Translations under genes and position numbers: made by a program
NCBI GenBank assembly: GCA_007844125.1
Contig: CM017572.1
Span: 37,878,736-37,942,735, forward strand
Reading direction: 5' to 3'
Source of the DNA: Sinonovacula constricta
Lineage: Eukaryota > Mollusca > Bivalvia > Cardiida > Solecurtidae
DNA: 64,000 nucleotides
Shown here: in pieces, positions 13,001 through 23,922 of the stretch
How positions within the stretch are numbered: position 1 is the stretch's first letter
How the letters are laid out: each line of letters begins with the position of its first letter
The notes under the pieces: generated by a model
Database searches by the model: none
What the model was told of the DNA's origin: nothing
Seen by the model: the letters and a program-made list of their open reading frames with translations, nothing else

Positions 13001-16000
13001 TATTTAAAAAAAAAAGAGATCATCTGACTATACATCATAAAGGTTCCACTTTAATTTTAGCTTCAGGATATACACTAGTATTTAAAGTATTTATTACAAA
13101 CAATAATAATTTTCTTTCAAATACAATCTGGCAGGTGCTTCGAGCACTCCACTACATCGATGACCACAATGCTGTGCAGTTGAAGGGACGCGTGGCGTGT
13201 GAGATCTCGAGCCACGAGCTGATGATCACAGAGCTGGTGTTTGAGAACGCACTGACGGACCTTCATCCAACAGAGATAGCAGCTCTTCTCTCATCCATGG
13301 TGTTTGAGCAAAAGAGATGCAGTGAGCCTAAACTTATTGACACCTTAGAGAAGGTGAGTTGTCAAACTGAGTTCAAAGGTTAATGGGTGAAAGGTTACTG
13401 TGTTAAGTTCTGATTATAAGTATATTGGTTATTGGGTCAAAGAATTCTGAGTTGTCAGTATATTGGTTAATGAGACAATGAATTCTCAGTTGTTAATATA
13501 CAGGTTATTTGCTCAAAACTTTCAGTGCTTTCAGTATATAGGTAATAGGTCAAAGTTTTAAGTTGTAAGTATAACAGTTGCTGTATCAAAGATACAAAAG
13601 AATGTGCAGAAAAAGGTGAGCAGATTTGAAAAGGTTATTAACACCATTTTAAAGTCATTTTCCCATGAAGCAATTTTATTGATACAGAATAGTTCAAAAC
13701 AATGTATTACTTTTTTGTACTTTTCTTCATATTGTTACTGACTAGCTTATTAAAAGGTGCTTAAAGACAAATAAGTTTTTTACTAGAATTGTTAAAAACC
13801 ATAGACAACTGTTATGGAGGAGGTGGAACTATGTGCTTGCTAGAGTTATTATGGTTTTAATGTATAAAAGAGTGATCATTTTAAGTATTAACAAAAACAG
13901 AAGTAAAGCTTTTGAGTCAAGAAAATTACACCATTTAAAGCATGTGTTGTGTATTTTTTATCTTGATTGTCTTCTTTATTTGTAACATTTGAAGAGACCT
14001 TAACTCAAGCTTGAAGTGTATTTTTACACAGGATGTGTCCTCTACATGTACTTGCTGCTTCAAAAAAAAACTTCAAATAATCATAATAAACACTTATATC
14101 TATAAACACTGATATATAAATTAGTACAATTTACGACATTCTAAGATCAGATTGCAAATAACAGTATATGAGCAAACAAAAAATAAGCCAGGTGTCATAT
14201 GTTTGGTATCAGGGTCGAGACCACATCCTGAAGATTGCGGGACAGATCAGCCAGATACAGCGAAAGATGGGGATACAGTCGGAGACGGAGTACGAGGAAT
14301 CTTTCAAGTTTGGTCTCATGGAGGTCGTCTTTGAGTGGGCACGAGGCATGGTATGTTAGAGTGTCTGCTTAGCTTTATCAACATCCATTTTATGCCCCCT
14401 GTTTTTATGGCATCGATTGATGTGGAAAAAAAATGCAATAACTAGATACAAATCTTGAAACTGCATATACATACGTACTGTTGTGGTTAACATACATCTG
14501 TAATTTATAACATCTGTAGTTTACAACTTAAGATGGAAGTCCCCCTTTAACTCAATGACATCATCGAAGAGGCCAGTTTTGAGTTGATAGAACTATGTTT
14601 ATCTTTATGTCTCTATTTTATTATTTTCATAACATCAGTTTGTAAAACATTTAAAATCATCAGAATAATTTTATTCATGAACAAAATTTCCAATAGGTTG
14701 ACTACAACTAACTACAACTGAGCCCAATTTAATACGCTATTTTGATCAAAGTTTCATATGGAACTGTGCTGCAGTTTCTGGCCACAAGTTCGTTGACAAA
14801 TTTGCAAGTAATTTTCTTTCTTTTGTTTTCCGCCAAAAGAATCAATATTTGATAGTGTGTATCGATAACTGAGCGGTCAAAAACTATCAACGATGCTTCG
14901 ATATAGTTGGATTTGATGACAGCCCTACTGTAATGTGATAATGTTAGGAAAACACATAGATCTAGAATAATTACGATACATTTATTCAATTTGCAAGATT
15001 TTCTAAACATTTTCTTGCCGTTTGAAATAATGACATGTACAATTTTATCTGGGACTTTGGTAAACATACAGGAAATATAATTATTATTTTTCCTGTCCTG
15101 CTGTCTGTCATTTCTTTGTAAACCTGTCTACATTATCCGGAATATCGATAGCAAAAACAATGACATCTCTAAAGGTCAGATTACAGGTGGGATTTTTTAA
15201 TTGCTTAGGTCTGCTTCATAAGTCATTATATCATCATGTTCAGCTTTCAACACCCTTTTAAGTAGTTTTATTGCAACCTTTGGTTTCTAAGGAGAGCCCA
15301 TGGCGTAATGGTAGAGCCGTCGATTTGTAATTCCTTTGACTGCTTAGACTCTCACCACATAGGACTTGACATCAGAGGACTTAATGAGGGAAGGTTTTCC
15401 AGCTGACCTGCCGTAATCCGGCGGTTTTACAGTGACATTTATCTGGGGGTCTTCCTCCACCCAAACTGCTGGATGTCGCTATAATAATTATAATTTATAT
15501 TAATGTATTTCGAAAACAAATCAAAAGAACCATTTTTTTATAGAGATTATATTTTGTGAACTTTGGTAAATGCCTTAGTTTCTGGTACTTATTGAAATAA
15601 GTTACAATGATAAAATGACCAAGAAACTTGTGATTTGTTTTTGAATATTATGAATATTTTCATTTCAATCTATTCTCTGATCACTCTGTTCTCTAGCAAA
15701 TAACCAAGTTTCATTTCCTTCTTACAGCATACATGTATTTATAATGTATTTGCAGCATCCGACAATAATTTCCTCAAAATGTTTTTGCAATTCCATTTGA
15801 TGTTGGACAGTTGTAGTTAGCTAGTATTTTATGTTAACTAAAACTGATGATAAATATAAATAGAATCTTTGATAGGATTAGATGCGAGATCAGGAGATCC
15901 CATCCCGAGGCTTAATCATTCTACCAAGTTGTATTTCTGGGTTCTTCCTCCACCAATAATAAGCTGGACATCGCCAGTATGACCATAATGGTGTCAGGGC

Positions 16001-17458
16001 AATGTAAAAAGAAGTTTTTCTACCGAGGCTATTATTAGTAACATTTTGTGACTGTTCTAATTGTTGATAATACCTTACCTTATTTATTCCCCTTTTTCAA
16101 AATGAAAGATGTTTTAGTTATCTCCCTTGCGGGAAGGTATTTATTTCATGCATATATTTTTCAGTCTTAGTGTTTTTCAGGAGTTTAAAAAGTGGAAAAA
16201 TTTATTAAAGTTTTCTGCTTGAACTATTTAACATATACATACCTACAAGGGAGGTAAGAATGTAGTTTTTTCATAGAGTAAAGTCCCTTTACACCAAAAA
16301 GAGGTAATAACTCATTACTACTTTGAATGTCAGAATGTTTGACATTCAAGATAATTGTTCTTTCCAGAGTACTTACCTTGCCATGGGTCTTTTCTACAAC
16401 AATTGTATTGGTATGTTTCCATACATGATCTGGAATTTAAAAAAAAGTTCCCTAGATTTAAAAAAAATGTCAAAACTAACCTTTTGACTTAAACAATTTT
16501 CTTTTAGTTTCAGGAACCTGTGTAATACTCTGACAAAATCAGATTTCCTGGTGTATTTGCATCTCTTCTTCAATTTCATCATCCAGGCAAAAACCAATTG
16601 AAGTATTCTTGTCAACCTTTATAATTGCATTGCGTACAAGTTATATGACTATATGTAAGATTTATATATACGAGATTTATATATGTGAGATTTATGTATG
16701 TGAGATTTATATATGTGAGATTTATATATGAAAGATTTATTTGTATTATATTTATATATGTGAAATTTATATATATGAGATTTATATATGTGAGATTTAT
16801 ATATATTGTATTTATATATGTGAAATTTATATATATGAGATTTATACATGTGAGATTTATATATGTGAGATTTATATATATGAGATTTATATATGTGAGA
16901 TTTATATATACGAGATTTATATATATGAGATTTATATATGTGAGATTTATATATATGTGAGATTTATATATGCAAGATTTATATATGTCAGATTTATATA
17001 TGTGAGATTTATGTGAGATTTTTATATGTGAGATTTATATATGTGAGATTTAACCCATCTCACTACTAAAGATTCTTTGTATGTGTTTCTGTATTCTCTT
17101 ACTAGCATCCCGACAGAGAAGCATGTTTGGTACCAGAATAGCATTTCAACTATGTCTCTCTGCTGTCTTCAAATAATTACACCATTCTTGCATTAAAGCA
17201 AGTCTATTCCAAAGTTGTATTTGTATGACCTTTTACCATTTTTCCTCCAATTTGCAGCCATTCGCTGACATAACAAGCCTGACAGACGTTCAGGAGGGCA
17301 TCATTGTGAGGTGTATCCAGCGTCTTAATGAGACGCTGAGGGACGTGAGGAACGCAGCTCGGATCATTGGTGACCCTGTGTTGTATCAGAAAATGGAGGA
17401 GGCATCTTCATTGATCAAGAGAGACATTGTGTTTGCTGCTTCCCTGTATACAACATAG
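6637..17458 (+). CDS. SKIV2L: SKI complex RNA helicase SKIV2L (Ski2), C-terminal part
   Basis: DExH-box RNA helicase of the cytoplasmic SKI complex, which feeds mRNA 3'-5' into the exosome. Six in-frame exons are visible: 6637-7013, 8978-9188, 9600-9710, 13135-13353, 14213-14350 and 17258-17458. They give about 418 residues plus stop; the vertebrate protein is about 1,250 residues, so this is roughly the last third and the helicase core lies left of the window. Exon 1 matches the Ski2/Mtr4 arch insertion ([18 protein letters not shown]). The last three exons form the DSHCT helical domain, including [15 protein letters not shown] and the very conserved end [16 protein letters not shown] (here [13 protein letters not shown]). 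Every junction is GT-AG and keeps frame. Introns hold arrays B, C and D. SKIC2 is a newer name. Identification is by remembered family sequence. Confidence 0.93.
7014..7326 (+). other. stop-free read-through beyond the exon-a donor
   Basis: If the donor at 7014 is not used, the SKIV2L frame stays open for a further 104 codons before TAA at 7324. The stretch is more GC-rich than the surrounding intron. The predicted peptide has no family match that I recognise. The next real SKIV2L exon joins perfectly to 7013, so this is best treated as intron or an optional retained segment. Confidence 0.4.
7373..7720 (+). mobile_element. MITE family member, diverged (TTAAAGGTGG family)
   Basis: Shares internal blocks with the copies at 26041-26503 and 38855-39075: CTGACAGTTTTCC start, TGGGGGAATTTAG, TTGTTAGACAGTACAAATC, CTAAAAATAGATATC and ATGGCTTAGATAGGAAATAC. 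Terminal repeats are eroded, so the limits are approximate. No coding capacity. Confidence 0.6.
7848..8206 (+). mobile_element. MITE with inverted termini (TTAAAGGTGG family)
   Basis: The left end reads TTTAAAGTTGGTATCCGACAG and the right end ACTGTCGGATACCACCTTTC, an inverted pair of about 20 bp. The interior shares AAAAATAGACATCGACATCAG, AGCGTGGCTCAGATAGGAAA and ATTAATAAACAGCGTTTT with the copies at 28225-28579 and 47833-48562. No coding frame. Ends with TTAA next to the inverted repeat in several copies suggest a piggyBac-like TTAA target, which is an inference. Confidence 0.75.
8207..8977. other. SKIV2L intron, nothing recognised
   Basis: AT-rich intronic sequence with poly-T runs before the exon at 8978. 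Short frames on both strands here have no domain content. Confidence 0.5.
8978..9188 (+). CDS. SKIV2L: SKIV2L exon b
   Basis: Acceptor CATCACAG|G completes the split Arg; donor GAACAT|GTAAGT is close to consensus. Encodes [19 protein letters not shown] onward to [10 protein letters not shown], including the CxxC-type NCVNCP element found in Ski2 proteins. 211 bp, ends in phase 0. Confidence 0.9.
9600..9710 (+). CDS. SKIV2L: SKIV2L exon c
   Basis: Acceptor TGTGTGACAG, donor GAGAGTACAG|GTGTGT. 37 codons, from [14 protein letters not shown] to LPEYQQRVQ, both ends in phase 0. The exon end and donor are the seed of the 33-bp array that follows. Confidence 0.9.
9701..12990 (+). repeat. 33-bp array repeating the exon-c 5' splice site (array C)
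   Basis: About 100 copies of a 33-bp unit of the form GAGAGTACAGGTATGTATAC then AGGTAGATCATTA. The first unit overlaps the last ten bases of SKIV2L exon c and its donor, so the array repeats an exon-intron junction in sense orientation. Each unit has ACAG|GTATGTAT (one mismatch to CAG|GTAAGTAT) and a second donor-like ATACAG|GTAGAT. Shorter units read GGTATGTAACAAGTAGATC. In the exon frame, units contain TAG. Because 33 is a multiple of three, other frames stay open for hundreds of codons on both strands; these are artefacts. Confidence 0.95.
13135..13353 (+). CDS. SKIV2L: SKIV2L exon d (DSHCT domain start)
   Basis: Acceptor AATCTGGCAG, donor GAGAAG|GTGAGT; 73 codons in phase 0. Encodes [19 protein letters not shown] and the conserved acidic helix [11 protein letters not shown], then [15 protein letters not shown]. 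This is the start of the C-terminal DSHCT domain. Confidence 0.92.
13354..14212. other. SKIV2L intron, nothing recognised
   Basis: AT-rich intron with no array, SINE or coding frame that I could support, apart from a few short ATTGGTTAATG-like phrases near 13400-13560 that suggest an eroded short repeat. Confidence 0.45.
14213..14350 (+). CDS. SKIV2L: SKIV2L exon e (DSHCT domain)
   Basis: Acceptor TTTGGTATCAG, donor GGCATG|GTATGT; 46 codons in phase 0. Encodes [20 protein letters not shown] through [16 protein letters not shown], the most conserved helix of the family. Confidence 0.92.
15297..15510 (+). mobile_element. tRNA-headed SINE, copy 1
   Basis: The head GGCGTAATGGTAGAGCC resembles a tRNA A box. 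The body contains GACTGCTTAGACTCTCACCA and the tail GGGGTCTTCCTCCACCC followed by GCTGGATGTCGC. The same head-body-tail order occurs reversed at 26826-27053 and 30775-30993, and tails alone occur at 15885-16020, 34447-34555 and 43676-43765. Lies in a SKIV2L intron. Exact family not assigned. Confidence 0.7.
15885..16020 (+). mobile_element. SINE fragment (tail)
   Basis: Carries the tail phrase GGTTCTTCCTCCACC and AGCTGGACATCGCCAGTATG found in the other copies, without a clear tRNA-like head. Confidence 0.5.
16117..16258. mobile_element. short MITE-like element with TTATCTCCCTTG ends
   Basis: The left end TTATCTCCCTTGCGGGAAGG and the right end CATACCTACAAGGGAGGTAA are imperfect inverted copies about 140 bp apart. 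Ends of this kind are common in short palindromic elements of molluscs. No coding content; limits approximate. Confidence 0.4.
16650..17052. repeat. 15-bp AT-rich array (array D)
   Basis: About 27 copies of GTGAGATTTATATAT with small changes such as CGAGATTTATATA and GTGAAATTTATATA. It ends about 200 bp before the last SKIV2L exon. The unit length (multiple of three) keeps several frames open, giving artefactual YIYEIYI-type peptides. Confidence 0.93.
17258..17458 (+). CDS. SKIV2L: SKIV2L terminal exon
   Basis: Acceptor CCTCCAATTTGCAG; 66 codons plus TAG stop at 17456-17458. Encodes [19 protein letters not shown] to [13 protein letters not shown], the canonical C-terminus of Ski2 helicases. 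Confidence 0.95.
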   Translation, partial: PFADITSLTDVQEGIIVRCIQRLNETLRDVRNAARIIGDPVLYQKMEEASSLIKRDIVFAASLYTT

Positions 17459-17479
17459 GCATTGAACTGTGGTGGAGGA

Positions 17480-17485
17480 AATAAA
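17480..17485 (+). promoter_or_regulatory. SKIV2L: likely SKIV2L poly(A) signal
   Basis: AATAAA 22 bp after the stop codon, followed by T-rich sequence. This would give a very short 3' UTR, so a further signal downstream is possible. Confidence 0.5.
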
Positions 17486-17799
17486 ATCAGAAAAAAGATA
17501 TTTTCTTTTGTAATTACTTTACATATTTTTGTTTGATTGGGAAAAAGACATCACAGAGTAAAGCAGAGTAACAAGCTCAAATTTTGTCAACTTTGAGAGC
17601 TTTTTCAAAAAGCAAAAGCTTAAGTGGATTTATTTGTGACTCAAATCTGACAAGTCCAGTCAAATTTATTTATCGGTGGTAAGATAATGGTCAAAATTTA
17701 AAAAAAGAAATATATTAGCAATCTATTGCCTGTACAAATCTTTTTTATTTCAATTCAAGGATTTTAAAAAGTGACACCAACCTGTGGAAAAAACAAGAG

Positions 17800-19630
17800 G
17801 ATGCGACTCACAACCTTTATGTGTCTCACAACCCTGATATGTCTGACAACTGATGCATCTGATGACCCTGATGCGTTCGATGACCCTGATGCGTCTGACG
17901 ACTGATGCGTCTGACAACCCTGATGTGTCTGATGACCCTGATGTGTCTGATGACCCTGATGCGTCTGACAACCCTGACGTGTCTGATGACCCTGATGTGT
18001 CTGATGACCCTGATGCGTCTGATGACCCTGATGTGCCTGATGACCTGATGTGTCTGATGACCCTGATGTGTCTGATGACCCTGATGTGTCTGATGACCCT
18101 GATGCCTATGACGACCCTGATGCGTCTAACGACCCTGATGTGTCTGACGATTGATGCTTCTGATGACCCCAATGTGTCTGACGATCCTGATGCGTCTGAC
18201 GATCCTGATGACCCTGATGCGTATGATGACCCTGATGCGTCTGACGACACTGATGTGTCTGACGAGTGATGCTTCTGATGACCCTGATGTGTCTGACGAT
18301 CCTGATGACTCTGATGCGTCTGATGACCCTGATGCGTATGACGACCCTGATGCGTCTGACGACCCTGATGTGTCTGACGACCCTGATGTGTCTGACTAGT
18401 GATGCGTCTGATGACCCTGATGCATCTGAGGACTGATGCGTCTGACAACCCTGATGCGTCTGACGAGTGATGCGTCTGATGACCCTGATGCATCTGAGGA
18501 CTGATGCGTCTGACGACCCTGATGTGTCTGACGAGTGTTGCGTCTGATGACCCTGATGCATCTAAGGACTGATGCATCCAACGACCCTGATTTGTCTGAC
18601 GACTGATGCGTCTGATGACCCTGATGCGTCATATGAACCTGATGCGTCATATGACTCTGATTTGTCATATGACACTGATGTGTCTGACGACCCTGATGCA
18701 TCTGACGACCCTGATGCGTCTGATGACCCTGATGCGGACGACCCTGATGCGTCTGACGAGTGATGCGTCTGATGACCCTGATGCATCTGAGGACTGATGC
18801 GTCTGACGACCCTGATGTGTCTGACGATGTTGCGTCTGATGACCCTGATGCATCTAAGGACTGATGCATCCAACGACCCTGATTTGTCTGACGACTGATG
18901 CGTCTGATGACCCTGATGCGTCATATGAACCTGATGCGTCATATGACTCTGATTTGTCATATGACACTGATGAGTCTGACGACTGATGTGTCTGACGACT
19001 GATGCGTCTGACGACTGATGTGTCTGACGACCCTGATGCATCTGACGACCCTGATGCGTCTGATGACCCTGATGCATCATATGACCCTGATGCGTCATAT
19101 GACTCTGATGCGTCATATGACACTGATGCGTCTGACGACTGATGTGTCTGACGACCCTGATGCATCTGATGACTGATGTGTCAGACGACCCTGATGCGTC
19201 TGACGACTGATGTGTCTGATGACCCTGATGCGTCTGATGACTGATTTGTCAGACGACCCTGATGTGTCTGACGACTGATGTGTCTGATGACCCTGATGCG
19301 TCTGATGACTAATGTGTCAGACGACCCTGATGTGTCTGATGACCCTGATGCGTCTGATGACTGATGTGTCAGACGAGCCTGATGTGTCTGACGACTGATG
19401 TGTCTGATGACCCTGATGCGTCATATGACCCTGATGCGTCATATGACCCTGATGCGTCTGACGACTGATGTGTCTGATGACTGATGTGTCAGACGACCCT
19501 GATGCGTCTGACGACATGCATCTGACGACTGATGCGTCTGATGACCCTTATGCATCTGACGACTGATGACCCTGATGCGTCTGATGACCCTGATACGTCT
19601 TTTGTGACTGATGCATATGACGACCCTAAG
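17800..19630. repeat. 15-18-bp CpG-bearing array downstream of SKIV2L (array E)
   Basis: More than 100 copies of GATGACCCTGATGCGTCT-like 18-mers mixed with a shorter GACTGATGCGTCTGAC form. Y changes (GATGYGTCT, GAYGACC) are frequent, and occasional units carry TCATATGA. It begins about 340 bp after the SKIV2L stop and is the most CpG-rich array here. The DASDDPD- and QTHQGHQ-type open frames on the two strands are repeat artefacts with no initiation context. Confidence 0.95.
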
Positions 19631-20067
19631 TATTTTTGTTTATCTGTGTTAAGAAAGTATTTTATTTTCAAGTCATTGGAAAGGTAAAGCTTCATATTGT
19701 TTGAATCTGTAAATGTTAATTGCAATTTACCTCTTGTTATATGTGTTTTTGTTGAACTGTCACTATAAATAGAGGTCCTCGCCCAAAAACAGCTCTGTTT
19801 ACTACATTTCCTATTTGTCTTAAAAAGTAATTAATTTCATATAGAAGAAAATCTTATGTTTATATTTTCTAATCCGGCACAAATAGCAGCATATTATATC
19901 CAGAATATTTAATGATCTTAAATTCACAAAAAAAACACAAAAGTAATGTGCGTAACACTGTCAAGTCATAATTATTTTCATACCGATAATTACCTCATCA
20001 CGTATTCATACAAAATCAACCGTTAGAGCTTAAATACAATGATAAACTTGTATGTGTCCATTAACAA

Positions 20068-20352
20068 CAGGACCGGCCGTAATAGCTCAAGCGGTAGAGC
20101 AATGGCTTGCGGATCGGAAGGTCGCGAGTTCAAACCCAACTCGGGTCAAACCAGACTTTAAAGTTGGTAGTAGTGGCTTCCCTCCTAACGCTCAGGGCTA
20201 AGGGGACAGCATTATGCCTGACTCGTCGGTGTCAGTATAATTTACCAGCCGGGTTCAGTCCCTGGGCATCTCATAAGTGCCCCTGTGCTTTAATGATAGA
20301 AATGTCGCCGCACAGTATCGGCAAAAATGCCGGCAAATCCCAATCCCATTAA
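20068..20352 (+). mobile_element. tRNA-headed SINE, second family, copy 1
   Basis: The head TAATAGCTCAAGCGGTAGAG is an A-box-like sequence and CGCGAGTTCAAACCC a B-box-like one. The body contains CTAACGCTCAGGGCTAAGGG and the end TCGGCAAAAATGCCGGCAAA. A reverse copy with all of these blocks is at 28808-29082. The tRNA-like part is not a functional tRNA, as it runs on into the SINE body. Confidence 0.8.
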
Positions 20353-20430
20353 CAACATTTGACATGGAAAGTCCGTGTTGAACAAACACTATAAAGAAGT
20401 GCATTTCATTTTGATGCCTTCAGTTCAGGA

Positions 20431-20625
20431 TTGTGTTACCTTGCAACATTGGAATTGTTTTTAGGCCAGTTGCAGAATAATCTTTTACATTACCAAAAAC
20501 GTGTAGCAAGAATAATTCTTGATAAAGACTTAAATGCCCCAAGGGATATTTTGTTTAAGAACTTCAATGGATACACTTTTGTTGGGAAGGTATTCTTACA
20601 AGATGGATTCCTACAATATAGATAG
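20431..20625 (+). pseudogene. non-LTR retrotransposon reverse-transcriptase tail fragment
   Basis: An isolated 64-codon frame contains LHYQKRVARIILDKD and APRDILFKNFNGYTF. This matches the recurring C-terminal pattern of molluscan and other LINE polymerases (LQKRAARIILD..., then ...LFxxLNWxxf). There is no upstream RT core, so it is a dead fragment between SKIV2L and APOOL. Confidence 0.55.
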
Positions 20626-20639
20626 TTTCCATGTGATGT

Positions 20640-23600
20640 CATAGGCACTAATAAGACAGTTTAAGGCAGCCATCTTTGAAGGCAGAAGCTAATGCAGGCC
20701 AAAATCTGGAAATATGTGCTGTATTAAACTCACCATTGTGTTTTTATATTTCAGTCTATTTTACGGAATTTTATATCAAATTTAACAAATTTTATGAAGT
20801 ATTTTAAATATCAAAACTATATTTTGATAGTTTAAAAAGTAAAAAAAAAAATATAACCAAAAAGGATACACTGTTCATTTTGTTTAAAAATGAGCCAATA
20901 ATTTTATTTCAGTGTAATAATTCTTTGTGCAATTATCAATGTTACAAAATATTGCATTTTAAAAATATGGATTTTAAGAGCTTTCCAATGGTTTATAGCT
21001 TTTAGTTTTTGGACCACAAATGAGGAAATTACAAGAAAATAAATTTTACCATTCTATACAATTCATCGAAGACGGCCACCAAGATAAGGATTTTCACTGA
21101 TGTGGGAACTATCTATTTTTCTAAATAAAAATTCACCCACTCAATATTTGCATGGAATGAAACAAAAGATTAATTTCAACTGACACAGAGTTCAAATGTC
21201 CAGCCTAGATTTTTTGAAAATTAAATATTCTGGAGCCAATGTTTGAAATTAATTGCCTTGAAGTGTCCATTCAGCAGAATCTACAGCCCACTTTAAAAAA
21301 ACAATACTTGAGGTGGACAAACCCTGTTAATGGGTCTTAAGTTACATAAATGTTTCTAACTAGAAGGGACATTTTATGTTATACTTTGCATATTCAGTGT
21401 GTTGGTATAATAGTTAAGTGTTTCAACTTTATTTATAACATTAATAACATGTATAAACATGTTTTGAATTGATTACTCATATTGTGAAGTTTAACTGTAA
21501 AATCAGGTACAATTTTTTTTAAGTTTTTAAATGTTTTGTTTAAAATGATCAGCCTCAAAAATAAATGTGTGCGTGCGCGCATTTGTGTACACGTGCTTGT
21601 GTGCTCGTGTGTGTGCACACGTATGTGCATGCGCGTGTGTGTGCACTATTTGTTTGTTTTTGCAATAACTGCTAGTGTTTTATTCTCATAAATAAATATT
21701 AACCACCTTATATATAAATAATGTGTATATGTATTATTTTGAGATCTCCACTGAAGATTGGATTTATCCAAGTGTGTAGTCTCAGTTAAATAGTCGTTAT
21801 TATTATCCTTGCAATTACTTTATAATACATAACATTACTTCATTAGCTGATCAACAATTTTTTATAAAAAGGAAGGGCCATCAGACCAGTCACTGTACTG
21901 TTTTTCTCACCATGACCACGACTTTTAGTCAGTGCTAACATTAAACATAAAAGTATAAACAAGTGCTAAATTGCTTTTTTTTTTACATATTTAGAAAGTA
22001 CAGACCCTAACCTCTACAATGATATATAAATAAATAACTTTATTTATAACAAAACCATTTTAAAAGACCAACAAATAATCACATAGGTAGGGCCATCAGA
22101 CCAGTCACCTTCCTTTAAATATATAATACAAATGCTAAATTGATAATGCTTTCACATATTTAGAAAGTAAAGACCATAACCTTTCCATTGAAATGACAAC
22201 AAAAACAATCTTGTAGGACCATGAACCTCATTAAATTCCGCGTGAAAAATGCTCCCTGACTGCAATTGACACTTCCCTATGAACAATCACATTTAATTAT
22301 AGATTTTAACAAAATATATAACAACTATATGCAGGTGACCACCTAATTGCAGGTATGTAAATTGTTAAATCAGTAATTTACAGTTTACGTCAAATAAATA
22401 ACATGATTAAACAATAAACTGTAACACAAGAAGTGAACCAACTTCATTATATAATATCATTGAGCAATTATGTTTGTAAGAGAAGGAAAATCTGTAAAAC
22501 ATTCAGTTCCTCCACTCATGACAATTTAGGAACCTCATTGAATCCCTTTAATTATGGAAATGTGACATAAAGCATACAGTTACAACATGACAAGGCTTTT
22601 GTTTCTTCCCTAAACTGTATTTAGCTTTACAAAAATAGACCCCTCCATCTCATTATTGAAAAATCTTATTTAAGGCAAGTTTATTTTCAGCACAAACACA
22701 ACATCCAAGGACAAAAATGAAAGGCATATACTTGTAGTTTTATATAACAAATATTTATTTCACTTTATTTAACAATAAGTTTGTTCACAAAAATGTTACT
22801 GTTTTACTCATGATTAGTTAACAATCAAGGAAATATGTTGCAAATCAATTAACATGGCTGTGGAACTTGTCATGTATTAAATCTCCCTAGACATTCCATC
22901 AAGACTGCTATCTGGAACATCCAGAATTAATATGTACCTGAAAATTGCTAGCTGTGTTCAGTAATTTGTATTTTCTTTTTGTTTATAAACATATTATTAC
23001 AGCCATATGAATGATTCATGTAAATACGAGCTATGTTCTTTTTAGCTCTAATCTCTTTCTATATTTATTTCATGAAACTTTTATCCCTTTTGATTCTATA
23101 AGTCTCTGTTTCTTCTACTTTTCTTAAACTTTCTCTACTACCATAATACCTAATTTTATTTTCACATAAGTAAAACAAATGGTTATGACTAAAGCATGTA
23201 ATTTTCCATCATCTTTTTTAAATCTGTGTTGTGCCTTTATTTCAGCTTCCAACATTTTTTTTCTATGGATCTAATAAACAAACACAAGCAAGCCCCATGT
23301 TTTCACTGTTGGATAGTATAATGTTAGCTGGTACTAACCTTAACAAAAAACACAAAAAATTTCATTACTGACAAAGGGGCATAACTGTCAAAATAAGTTT
23401 TAAGATTACCTGCCCTATTGAAATGGGTTCAACTTTTGATAGAGAACTGGTATTTTATGTTCGAAGTCAAACTCTAAGACAGTTTTTTTTTTTTAAGAAA
23501 ATGGTTGACAACCGTCACAAGATAATCATCACAATAGTTCCACTTTTTTTCTTCATAAAGTGGCGCTAAAAAGCGAAATAAGTGATTGCATACGAAGCAT

Positions 23601-23880
23601 ATACAGATCACTTCTAAATCGAAACAGAAAATTATTCTCAAAAGAAACAAAGATTATTCAACCTTATAACACAGATACTTTTTTCCTTCTGCATTGTGAC
23701 AGCAAAATTTCAATTGATCAATGTTTGCTGAAGATTTAACTTCTGGCACTATGATACTTGCAGTAGACGACAATGGGATAAAACACGTCTTAAGTGTTTC
23801 AAAAAACAATGCCATATTTTACACATATTTTAATGTATACAGTTTATACATACTAGATTAAAACAATAAACATACAAAAT
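20640..23880. other. intergenic spacer between convergent SKIV2L and APOOL
   Basis: No gene seen. AT-rich with many short A/T runs. It holds an alternating purine-pyrimidine stretch (21565-21646) and a diverged direct duplication (copies near 21870-22020 and 22086-22190, both with GGCCATCAGACCAGTCAC and ACATATTTAGAAAGTA). Confidence 0.6.
21565..21646. repeat. alternating GT/GC tract with Z-DNA potential
   Basis: Runs such as GTGTGCGTGCGCGC, GTGTACACGTGC and GTGTGTGCACACG alternate purine and pyrimidine almost throughout 80 bp. Such tracts favour Z-DNA under supercoiling. Confidence 0.7.
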
Positions 23881-23886
23881 CTTGCA

Positions 23887-23892
23887 TTTATT
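23887..23892 (-). promoter_or_regulatory. APOOL: likely APOOL poly(A) signal
   Basis: AATAAA on the minus strand about nine bases past the stop codon at 23901-23903. Its nearness to the stop mirrors SKIV2L. Cleavage site not determined. Confidence 0.5.
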
Positions 23893-23900
23893 CCCTTCCT

Positions 23901-23922
23901 CTAAGAGTCATCCTTCTTGAAC
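23901..23922 (-). CDS. APOOL: APOOL terminal micro-exon
   Basis: Acceptor TTCTATTTTCAG|G completes a split Lys, then FKKDDS and stop (TAG). Only 22 coding bases. Its acceptor is the first copy of the 44-bp array lying upstream on the minus strand. Confidence 0.72.

Noticed and set aside
17750..19116. Acidic DASDDPD and QTHQGHQ open frames downstream of SKIV2L
   Set aside because: 15-18-bp repeat artefact present on both strands, with no conserved start or terminal non-repetitive part.
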